Assembly (NCBI RefSeq): GCF_015594625.1
Contig: NZ_JADNRQ010000019.1
Location: 1-61,015 of the forward strand
Reading direction: 5' to 3'
DNA from: Desulfallas sp. Bu1-1
GTDB taxonomy: Bacteria > Bacillota > Desulfotomaculia > Desulfotomaculales > Desulfallaceae
Length of the DNA: 61,015 nt
Translations under genes and position numbers: made by a program
Notes under the pieces: generated by a model
What the model was told of the DNA's origin: nothing
The model's database searches: none
The model's input: the letters and a program-made list of their open reading frames with translations, nothing else
Part shown: piece after piece, positions 54,449 through 61,015 of the stretch
Position numbering within the stretch: position 1 is the stretch's first letter
How the letters are laid out: every line of letters starts with the position of its first letter

Positions 54449-54486
54449 CCGGGCAGTGAACCACATTTTGTTGATGAGGGGATAGT

Positions 54487-57400
54487 ATGTCTGAACAAAC
54501 CGGAGCAACCGCGGCCAATGAGGGGCTGCGCTCCCGCTCCTGGCTTCTTTCTTATAAAACCTCAACCACCATCATTGACGGCCGCCCGGTGGATATGCTG
54601 CACGACTTCTATATACCCGCCCTGAGCCTGGCGGTGCGGTATGACCGGGTGGCCGGGTATTTCCGGTCGTCCTCGCTGGCGGCTGCTTCCCGGGGATTTT
54701 CCGCTTTTGTGGGCCGGCGTGGTAAAATGCGCCTGATTGTCGGCGCGGACCTGGAGCCCGGCGATGTGCGGGCTATCCTGGAGGGGGATGCCGGGCGGCT
54801 GGCCGCAAAGTTAAATGAAGAACTGGACCAGCCCGCATCCTGGCCGGAAAAAGTCAGGAACGGCGTCACGCTCCTGGCCTGGATGGTGGCCCGGGGTCAC
54901 CTGGAGGTGCGGGTGGCCTTCCGGGTGCACGGGCAAACCGGCGAACCGCTTTCCGTCGATGCGGTGGACGACGGCTATGTGCATGAAAAGTGGTTCGTAT
55001 TGCACGATAAATACGGCAACCGCCTGTACGGGTCGGGCACGCTGAATGAATCCAAAACGGCCCTGGTGCTCAATGCGGAGAATATTGACGTGCACTGCGA
55101 TTGGTGGGGTGAGACCGACAGGAGGCGGGTGGACGAGGCCGCCCAGGCCTTTGAAAACCTGTGGGCGGGCCGGGTACTCCACATGCCGGTTTTGACCCTG
55201 CCGGAAGCGGTCCGGCGGAAACTGATCCGGTTGGCCGGAGGAATAAACCACCCGGTGGAAGTTGACGGCACAAGTGCCGCGCCCCGAACAATTGAACCGC
55301 CTTCGGCCCTGGAGCGATTGCGGTTCGCCGTGCTGCGGGATGCCCCCAAAATGCCCGGCGGGCGGTTTGTGGGCATGGAAACCGCCCCCGTGGAACCGTG
55401 GCCGCACCAGGCCGTGGTGGTGCGCCGGCTGGTGGAAACATGGCCGTACTCTTACCTGTTATGCGACGAGGTTGGTCTCGGCAAAACCATTGAAGCGGGG
55501 CTGGCGTTTCGCTCCCTGTACCTGTCGGGTTTGGTGAAACGCATCCTCATTGCCGCGCCGGCCAGCCTGACCAGGCAGTGGCACCGCCAAATGGCCTCCA
55601 AAGTGCTGCTTGCCTTCGGCCTGGCGCGAACCACGCCTGACATTGCCCATGAATACATACTCCCGGAAGAGGAACAACGCACAAGCAATTCCCTCTATGC
55701 ACCGGATTTGGTAATCGTATCCACCGGTTTGCTGGCCCGCCGCGAACGGGCCGGGGCACTGCTGGAAGCGGAGCGGTTCGACATCGCCCTGGTGGATGAA
55801 GCGCACGCGGCCAGGCGGAGCAATCCCAACGGCGGTTTCTCAGCTTACCCGGATTACGGCAATCTTTACACGTCCATCCGCGACCACCTGCGCAAACAGG
55901 CGCGCTGTTTGTGGCTGGCCACCGCCACTCCCATGCAGATTCACCCCGTGGAAGTGTTCGACCTGCTGGCGCTGACCAACCGCGTGGGCGCGTTCCAGTT
56001 CGACCCGACCCTGGCCATGGAATATTATCATATTCTTGGCCGGCTGGTGCGCGGGGAGGAACCCGGCGAACAGGAGTGGGATTTCTTACAGCGCGTCGTC
56101 CAGGAGGTAAAATCAGAAGATCCCATGCTCTGGAACTACTTCGAAGAAAGTGTCATTGACAACCGCATCCGCATTGCGGTGCGGCAGTGGCTGGAAAACG
56201 GCCGGGTGCCCAGGGGCAGGGACCGCCAATTAATGTTGCGCCTGCTTTTCAGCGCCTCGCCGCTGGCGCGGGTGATGCTGCGTCATACCCGGCGGCTGCT
56301 GGAAATCTACCGCGCCAGCGGGCAATTGCAGCAAAACCTGGCCCGGCGTCATATCCTGCCCCTGGAACCCGTGGAATTCACCCCGGCGGAGCGGCATGTT
56401 TACAACCAGCTGGAGGATTACTGCAAAAACCTGGCCGGGCAAATCCAAAAACACAGCGATACCCGGACGCGCCAGATGGTGAGCTTTTTGCTGAGCTTTC
56501 TGCGTTTGCGATTCGCGTCCAGCACCTATGCGTTCCGCGAGACGCTGCAGCGGCGCCTGCGCAAGGTGGAAGCCACGTTGCGGCACCAGCTGGTCCTGGA
56601 AAGTGATGAGCCCGAAGCAGCTAATCCCTCAATGCGGGAATTGCTTTTTGAAAACGAAGATGAAGACGACCTGGCGGCGGTGGAGTCTTTGTTGCATAAC
56701 CGTAAACCGGCCGACCTGGAATGGGAGCGGAACCAATTAAAATCCATGCTTGCCGGCCTGGCCGCCCTGACCGGGCATTCTTCCAAGATGCAGGTGCTTT
56801 TACAAAAGCTCGACCAGCGCAGGGACAGGCAATCAAGGCGAATTAAGCAGACGGTTGTCTTTACTCGTTTTTACGACACGCTGCAGGATATTGTCACCCG
56901 GTTGCGCCGGGCCGACCCGACAATGCTTGTGGGCACCTATTCGGGGAAGGGCGCGGCATATTACAACCCGCAAGACAATGAGATGATCAGCGTAGACCGC
57001 GAAGAGGTAAAGGAGCGGTTCCTGCGCGGCGAAGTGGATGTGCTGGTCTGTACGGATGCCGCGGCGGAAGGCTTGAACCTGCAGACCGCCGACCTGCTGG
57101 TCAACTTCGATCTGGGCTGGAACCCCATGAAAGTGGAGCAGCGCATTGGGCGGATCGACCGCATTGGACAAAGGCATAGTGATATTTTTGTCCTGAATCT
57201 TTGTTATACCGGAAGCGCCGAAGAAATTGTTTACGGGCGGCTGTTAAAACGCCTGGCGGACGCCAACCTGATCGTCGGCACGCAACAAATATCCCTGCTG
57301 CCGGTGGAACCCGATGAATTCCGGCAGCTGGCCGAAGGAGAGCTTACCCAGGAGGAATTGTTCAAACGCGCCCGGGAAAGGATTACCCGGCAACACAAAC

Positions 57401-58410
57401 AATCGGAATCCATGGAGATGCAGCCGGAGGAACTATATTCCATCTACCGGCGGTTGGCTCAACCCGGCAACCGGCGGCCCGTTCCCGTTGATCTGGAGGC
57501 GATTTGGGAGGCGCTGAGCCAGTCGCCGTTCTTGCGCGCCCTGGGCTGTACCGTATCGGGTGACCCCGCGCAGCCGGTGTTAACCCTGTCCGGCCTGGCC
57601 GGCGTCCCGGATGGAACAATGCTGACGGTTTCCCGCACGCTTTACGAGGAAGGGTTGGCCGGCAGCGGCACCCGGGTACGTTTTGCTTCTTACGGTGACC
57701 CGTTGTTTGACGCTGTGCTGGAGCACCTGAACAGTTTCGAGCTTTCTCCCTGTGTGCGCCGCATTGCCGTCCCTGTTCCCGGCCTGGACGGGGTTGAACT
57801 GGTGGGTTACGCGGCGGCCTGCCGTGGGCCGGGCGGCGCCGTGGAATTGCGGTTCATCAGTAAATGGAGTGATTTGGCGGGAATATCCCTGGCGGAAGGG
57901 GAATCTTTGAGCGAAGCCGAAGTGGAACCGCTGCGGCAGCAGCTGGCGCGGCTGGCCCTGGAAGAATTTGAACCCTGTCTGGCGGTGGATCGCATCGAGC
58001 GGCAAAACCTGCGGGCCGCCCGGTTGCAGGAATTGATGAATTTCCTGGTGATCGCCGATATCCTCCGCACCAGGGCGGGGTCTCCCGAAACCGCCGGTAA
58101 TAAGGTGCGCTTCTGGCCGGTTTTGCGCGAAGTGGATTTACTTTTGACAGATCATAAACACATCCTGGTAACCGGTTTGCCGGGGGATCTGCTCAGGGCA
58201 CGGGCCCGGGACCTGCTTTTCGACTGCCGGGTGCCCGGCATCGGCGATAAAGTCAACTTGCGCGTACCGCGCATCTTTGTTCGAGCGGCCAGGGACGCTG
58301 CCGCCCGCCTGGCCGACAGTATGAAAAAGGGCAAAGGCGAGCTCCGGGTCGACACCGTGCTGGCCCGCCTAAAGCGCGAGGCGGAGTCAAGGAAATTTTC
58401 GGTTTACTAA
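54487..58410 (+). CDS. PLD-SNF2 helicase of the defence operon
   Basis: 1307 residues. The N-terminal phospholipase-D-like domain has VHEKWFVLHDKYGNRLYGSG (HxK at about 164-166), a nuclease signature. The SNF2 helicase core has motif I CDEVGLGKTIEAG (about 325), motif II LVDEAHAARRSN, motif V CTDAAAEGLNLQ and motif VI QRIGRIDRIGQR (about 884). The C-terminal 350 residues are unassigned. It could translocate on and cut unmodified DNA. Last gene of the operon, 38 bases after the methyltransferase. The single HxK suggests a half PLD site that needs a dimer. Confidence 0.9.
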   Translation: MSEQTGATAANEGLRSRSWLLSYKTSTTIIDGRPVDMLHDFYIPALSLAVRYDRVAGYFRSSSLAAASRGFSAFVGRRGKMRLIVGADLEPGDVRAILEGDAGRLAAKLNEELDQPASWPEKVRNGVTLLAWMVARGHLEVRVAFRVHGQTGEPLSVDAVDDGYVHEKWFVLHDKYGNRLYGSGTLNESKTALVLNAENIDVHCDWWGETDRRRVDEAAQAFENLWAGRVLHMPVLTLPEAVRRKLIRLAGGINHPVEVDGTSAAPRTIEPPSALERLRFAVLRDAPKMPGGRFVGMETAPVEPWPHQAVVVRRLVETWPYSYLLCDEVGLGKTIEAGLAFRSLYLSGLVKRILIAAPASLTRQWHRQMASKVLLAFGLARTTPDIAHEYILPEEEQRTSNSLYAPDLVIVSTGLLARRERAGALLEAERFDIALVDEAHAARRSNPNGGFSAYPDYGNLYTSIRDHLRKQARCLWLATATPMQIHPVEVFDLLALTNRVGAFQFDPTLAMEYYHILGRLVRGEEPGEQEWDFLQRVVQEVKSEDPMLWNYFEESVIDNRIRIAVRQWLENGRVPRGRDRQLMLRLLFSASPLARVMLRHTRRLLEIYRASGQLQQNLARRHILPLEPVEFTPAERHVYNQLEDYCKNLAGQIQKHSDTRTRQMVSFLLSFLRLRFASSTYAFRETLQRRLRKVEATLRHQLVLESDEPEAANPSMRELLFENEDEDDLAAVESLLHNRKPADLEWERNQLKSMLAGLAALTGHSSKMQVLLQKLDQRRDRQSRRIKQTVVFTRFYDTLQDIVTRLRRADPTMLVGTYSGKGAAYYNPQDNEMISVDREEVKERFLRGEVDVLVCTDAAAEGLNLQTADLLVNFDLGWNPMKVEQRIGRIDRIGQRHSDIFVLNLCYTGSAEEIVYGRLLKRLADANLIVGTQQISLLPVEPDEFRQLAEGELTQEELFKRARERITRQHKQSESMEMQPEELYSIYRRLAQPGNRRPVPVDLEAIWEALSQSPFLRALGCTVSGDPAQPVLTLSGLAGVPDGTMLTVSRTLYEEGLAGSGTRVRFASYGDPLFDAVLEHLNSFELSPCVRRIAVPVPGLDGVELVGYAAACRGPGGAVELRFISKWSDLAGISLAEGESLSEAEVEPLRQQLARLALEEFEPCLAVDRIERQNLRAARLQELMNFLVIADILRTRAGSPETAGNKVRFWPVLREVDLLLTDHKHILVTGLPGDLLRARARDLLFDCRVPGIGDKVNLRVPRIFVRAARDAAARLADSMKKGKGELRVDTVLARLKREAESRKFSVY

Positions 58411-58492
58411 TTTTTGGACATGCCTGCTTATAGCATTGAGCCGATCTAAACATATTTATATGTTTAGCATCTATCAAGATAAGAAGATTTAA

Positions 58493-58730
58493 CTGCAAAA
58501 ACACCACAGCGGCAGGCGATCCGGCGGATTTCTGAAGTGAGTGGAGCACTGGATGCGGTCCCTAGCCCGTCATATCCCAAGAGCCATGACCCCTTAGGGT
58601 GTGAAGAAGTAGTAAGGCAATAAGTTGCAAGCGTTAATTACAAATTTCACCGGCCTTAAAAGTAAAATTGCGAAACGAACGGAAGAAGCCACCGGAGCGC
58701 CAGATAAAAGTACCGGTTTTTGCAGCAAAA
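58493..58730. repeat. Structured dispersed repeat, copy 2
   Basis: About 240 bases, clearly homologous to 41521-41760. Same inverted ends (CTGCAAAAACACC / GGTTTTTGCAG), same AGGCGATCCGG and TAGCCCGTCATA blocks, same AAGCGTTAA and GCCAGAT-AAGTACCGG blocks; the centre has drifted. The long stem is here imperfect (CCGGCGGATTTCT against AGAAGCCACCGG), so this copy looks older or decayed. It lies 82 bases after the helicase stop and before the MNT gene. Confidence 0.75.
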
Positions 58731-58851
58731 TCAAAAAAGAATTTTAAGATATTCTGGATATGTCCATATAAAAACAGGGTTTTGGGCAAAGAAATTTTCC
58801 CAAATAGAATTAACGCATAAAATGAAATCCAGCCTGAAAGGTGATTTAATA

Positions 58852-59154
58852 ATGCACAACGCAAATGCAATACTGGCGAAAATCGAAAAAAATATGATAA
58901 AAATTAAAAGCTTTGGGGTTAAAAAAATAGGGCTGTTCGGGTCATTTGCCCGGGGAGAACAAACCAATACAAGTGACATAGATATAATGGTGGAATTTTA
59001 TCAAGACCAGAAAACGTTTGATAATTACATGGATTTAAAATTCTATCTTGAGGATTTATTTGGCCGTAAAGTAGACTTGGTAATTGCTGAAGCAATTAAG
59101 CCGGATTTAAAGCCCAACATTACAGGGAGTGTACGGTATGCCCAGGGATTATAA
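58852..59154 (+). CDS. MNT-type nucleotidyltransferase antitoxin
   Basis: 100 residues. The minimal nucleotidyltransferase motif GLFGSFARGEQTNTSDIDIMVEF (GSxAR...DxD) is intact, with DLVI as third acidic strand. MntA antitoxins block their HEPN toxin partner by adding AMP to it. ATG at 58852 with AAAGGTGA upstream; an ATG at 58822 is possible. Its HEPN partner directly downstream is broken, so this antitoxin no longer has a functional cognate toxin here. AT-rich compared with the defence operon. Confidence 0.88.
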   Translation: MHNANAILAKIEKNMIKIKSFGVKKIGLFGSFARGEQTNTSDIDIMVEFYQDQKTFDNYMDLKFYLEDLFGRKVDLVIAEAIKPDLKPNITGSVRYAQGL

Positions 59155-59447
59155 GGTATATCTCTAGCGATATTATTGGCTCGATTAATAAAATTGAGCG
59201 GTACACAAACAACATGTCATTTCAAGATTTTTTACAAAATGAACTAGTCCAGGATAGCGTAGCAAGAAACCTGGAAATTATCGGTGAGGCTGTTAAGAAA
59301 ATTCCCGACAATATCAAAAGGCAGAAGCCTGAAATTGAATGGAAAAAGATAGCATTTGAATACTTCTCGGGGATGAACATCGGAAGAATTCAGTGTGCCA
59401 ATGCTTATTGTTTTTACCCGGATAACGTGGTTTTTAGTGTTCAGTAG
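59138..59447 (+). pseudogene. HEPN toxin (DUF86), frameshifted and deleted
   Basis: Starts MPRDYKVYL at 59138, overlapping mntA, then hits a stop. The other frame continues DIIGSINKIERYTNNMSFQDFL and [21 protein letters not shown], the HEPN/DUF86 body. After IEWKKIA the family has a Gly-Arg-Asn/Asp stretch with R-x4-6-H, the RNase active site. Here the sequence jumps to [14 protein letters not shown], so the Arg and His are gone, followed by unrelated residues. Two independent lesions make it inactive. Confidence 0.85.
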
Positions 59448-59459
59448 TATTACCTTAAA

Positions 59460-59612
59460 ATGCTCCCGGTCAAGGAATTGCATGTCACTGACAAGGTTAT
59501 AAACATCCCGGGGGTTCGGATTATCTGTGGTTCATTAGGTGATGGAAAGTGGAGCCTTTTTGCCAGTTTTATGGACGCCAACAAAGCGGTTGCCTTTTTA
59601 GAGCCTAGCTAG
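59460..59612 (+). other. Unidentified coding remnant
   Basis: A 50-residue open stretch beginning [15 protein letters not shown] and ending MDANKAVAFLEPS. Codon use looks coding but there is no ribosome site and no recognised family; probably a fragment of a lost gene. Confidence 0.3.
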
Positions 59613-59654
59613 CGGGCAAGAGCCATTTATTATGTATTTTTTGCATTTCTGGAA

Positions 59655-59915
59655 TTAACCCCGAACAAAAGCTTCCAATTCCGCCTTCCGTGTTTTCATC
59701 AATGAAATTTCAGCTTCCAGATCTTCAAGATGTTTATGATTTGAGGGGATGACATAAGTTGGGAATTTGCTTTCAGTAGATTCACATGGGTAGTTTTAAC
59801 ATCAATTTCGGCAGCGAGTTTATCAATGAGGCTAATTGTGTCCAGCTGTAGTTTCTGTTCATATCTTTTCTTTGGATGAGACCCTTGCGTAGGCGACGAC
59901 ACGGATAGGGTTCAT
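59655..59915 (-). pseudogene. Serine recombinase, heavily deleted remnant
   Basis: On the minus strand, a perfect ribosome site AAGGAGG precedes ATG at 59915 and the first residues MNPIRVVAYARVSSKEKI, the strand carrying the catalytic serine of serine recombinases (YARVSS). A stop follows at codon 19. Another frame then reads a helical part (QLDTISLIDKLAAEIDV), and a further shift gives HLEDLEAEISLMKTRKAELEAFVRG, a coiled-coil end like that of large serine integrases. Most of the protein is missing. Confidence 0.7.
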
Positions 59916-60087
59916 TTGGAAACCTCCTTGGTAAAAAATGAAAAATCACCGTAGGCTTTGGGAGCTACGGAGTTCTTGTTATTTTTCTTATACCATTTTC
60001 CTGGTAAAGTTAATTGGATGGTTCCTTATATGCAGGTAATTCCTCTATTTGTGTCGAAAAACATTAAGTAGAAATGGAGGTAGTTTT

Positions 60088-60228
60088 ATGACAGTTTTAA
60101 GAGGCGATGAAGCTAATAAGGTTTATGTCTTTGATAAGCTGAAGGCTGTTTACAGTGAATTATTAGACTGTGAAAGTCAATATGCCGTAGACTATGTGGA
60201 CTGGGTTATGGAAAAACTTAAGCAATAA
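60088..60228 (+). CDS. Small protein, possible antitoxin partner of PemK-like toxin
   Basis: 46 residues from ATG at 60088 with ATGGAGGT eight bases upstream; acidic and helical (DEANKVYVFDKLKAVYSELL ... YAVDYVDWVMEKLKQ). It overlaps the start of the PemK/MazF-like gene by 35 bases, the usual layout of an antitoxin-toxin pair. No DNA-binding motif is visible. Role is inferred from context only. Confidence 0.55.
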   Translation: MTVLRGDEANKVYVFDKLKAVYSELLDCESQYAVDYVDWVMEKLKQ

Positions 60229-60712
60229 AAAGCATATTGAGGAATCAAAAATAAATGCCAGAATAAAGCAGTTAAGGGGTAAAACGGACGCTACTTCAAG
60301 AAAAGAATTAATCGAACTAAGAGAGAAAAGAAAAAAAATATTGCCAAAAAATTACCCAGCTTCATTAGTCAAGGGTGATATTATTTATGTAAAGTATGGG
60401 GTTGGTTTTGGCGATGAATTAACCAACGGTCATTATGGGATTATACTAAATAGGAAGGGCGCTTTGTATTTAATTGCGCCTCTGACCAGTACACCTCAAC
60501 CGTACGAAGGTTACAATATCCATTTAAAAGACCTCGGTCTCCCTGGGGAAGGTACAAAGGGCAGTTATGTTAGTTTCAATCATGTTAGGTTTCTACACTA
60601 CAGGAGGATAGAAAAGATAAAGGGCATAAAAGAAGGCAAAAAGAACATAGGTGCGGAAACTGCGGACAAAATCTTGGAAAATTTTTTTAATATGAACAAA
60701 ACCATGGAATAA
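60194..60712 (+). CDS. PemK/MazF-family toxin-like protein
   Basis: 172 residues. After a basic helical extension of about 55 residues the MazF-like barrel begins: VKGDIIYVKYGVGFGDELTNGHYGIILN, then LYLIAPLTSTPQ and GSYVSFNHVRFLHYRRIEKI, which match PemK/MazF endoribonucleases (GHYGIIL for the RPxVIV strand, PLTS strand). It would cleave mRNA when free. ATG at 60194 within the small upstream gene; no clear ribosome site, so translation is probably coupled. The N-terminal extension is unusual for the family. Confidence 0.75.
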   Translation: MWTGLWKNLSNKKHIEESKINARIKQLRGKTDATSRKELIELREKRKKILPKNYPASLVKGDIIYVKYGVGFGDELTNGHYGIILNRKGALYLIAPLTSTPQPYEGYNIHLKDLGLPGEGTKGSYVSFNHVRFLHYRRIEKIKGIKEGKKNIGAETADKILENFFNMNKTME

Positions 60713-60720
60713 AAAATATA

Positions 60721-60749
60721 TTGACATTCATTCCCCCAAAAAATATAAT
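60721..60749 (+). promoter_or_regulatory. Consensus sigma-A promoter
   Basis: Perfect TTGACA (60721-60726), 17-base spacer, perfect TATAAT (60744-60749). It lies just after the PemK-like stop and points into a stretch with no gene. Confidence 0.85.
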
Positions 60750-60755
60750 AAGATT

Positions 60756-60842
60756 AATCAATATACAATTTAACTCAGTCGGGGAATGCCGATTGAGGGC
60801 TTATCAACAAAGGGAAAACCCTGCGGAATGGCGGGGTTTTTC
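60756..60842 (+). ncRNA. Candidate small RNA of about 85 nt
   Basis: Downstream of the consensus promoter: hairpin CTCAGTCGG-ggaat-gCCGATTGAG (60774-60797), a linker, and then a terminator AAAACCCTGC-ggaatg-GCGGGGTTTTT (60815-60841). An alternative small hairpin AGGGAAAACCCT would compete with the terminator, so it could also be an attenuator leader. No open reading frame of note. Confidence 0.6.
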
Positions 60843-60894
60843 ATTTGTAGAATAAAAGGCTCGAAAACAAAGGGAGTGTAAATCATTTTGTGTA

Positions 60895-61015
60895 GTGCGG
60901 CCGGGCAAGGTCGTTAATTCTAGTGGGTGAAAGCCCCACCAGGGTAATGCCTAACCAGCAGCCCTGTAGCTAGTTCTTGGAGACGTTCAGGCAACTGAAA
61001 GTTTTAAGCGTAGAA
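60895..61015 (+). mobile_element. Group II intron, 5' end (runs off the window)
   Basis: From GTGCGG at 60895 (the GUGYG 5' boundary) the sequence has the conserved domain I core of bacterial group II introns: AGTGGGTGAAAGCCCCACC, then CCTAACCAGCAGCCCTGTAG, CTTGGAGACGTTCAGG and AACTGAAAG...AAGCGTAGAA. The reverse transcriptase and the 3' end are outside the window. It lies about 50 bases after a terminator hairpin. Confidence 0.8.

Noticed and set aside
47348-58410. DISARM system
   Set aside because: The PLD and SNF2 helicase parts recall DISARM, but there is no DUF1998 (DrmB) gene and the ATPase/methyltransferase are of the DUF499/DUF1156 type.

Overview
The window looks like chromosomal DNA of an anaerobic, spore-former-type Firmicute of the Peptococcaceae (Desulfotomaculum/Pelotomaculum-like). 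This is inferred from gene content, not from a search. The supporting genes are a futalosine-pathway menaquinone operon, selA-selB, acyl-CoA synthetases and dehydrogenases, an ADP-forming acyl-CoA synthetase, NuoE/NuoF-type bifurcating flavoprotein subunits, speD and a PnrA-type nucleoside importer with xpt. Base composition is moderate to GC-rich in most genes and clearly AT-richer in the last 2.5 kb.

Layout. 0-3.6 kb: a ParB-like gene split by a TnpB (IS1341-type) element, followed by the 3' stump of a second TnpB and its probable right end. 3.6-6.5 kb: a three-gene amino-acid-type ABC importer. 6.5-11.2 kb: acyl-CoA dehydrogenase and an XRE regulator, divergent from an acyl-CoA synthetase and a second acyl-CoA dehydrogenase. 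11.2-15.7 kb: ferredoxin, glycosyltransferase and a large membrane protein with an alkaline-phosphatase-like ectodomain. 15.8-22.7 kb: speD, then a menaquinone operon (degenerate prenyl synthase, UbiD, UbiA, MqnE, MqnA, MqnC). 22.7-30.8 kb: ADP-forming acyl-CoA synthetase behind a FadR-like palindrome, selA-selB, a MidA-like methyltransferase, an LpdD-like protein and small proteins. 30.8-37.2 kb: rnhA and a BMP-type nucleoside importer with xpt. 37.3-41.5 kb: a universal stress protein and purL-purQ. 41.5-46.9 kb: a structured repeat, an ArgA-like acetyltransferase, a lone 2-oxoacid oxidoreductase beta subunit, NuoF/NuoE, a membrane Mrr-like protein and small proteins.

47.3-58.4 kb is the most striking block: one four-gene operon encoding a DUF499-type ATPase, a 202-residue protein of unknown function, a DUF1156-type DNA methyltransferase and a PLD-SNF2 helicase. 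This is the architecture predicted for helicase-methylase-ATPase phage-defence systems. A second copy of the 240-bp structured repeat seen at 41.5 kb follows it directly.

58.8-61 kb is a decaying mobile/defence edge. It holds an intact MNT antitoxin beside a broken HEPN toxin, a gutted serine recombinase, a PemK-type toxin with a small upstream partner, a compact promoter-hairpin-terminator unit that looks like a small RNA gene, and the 5' end of a group II intron running off the window.

Functional links. MqnA/E/C with UbiD/UbiA make and process the naphthoate precursor of menaquinone, and the LpdD-like protein may help mature the UbiD enzyme. The BMP importer and Xpt form a purine salvage unit close to purL-purQ.
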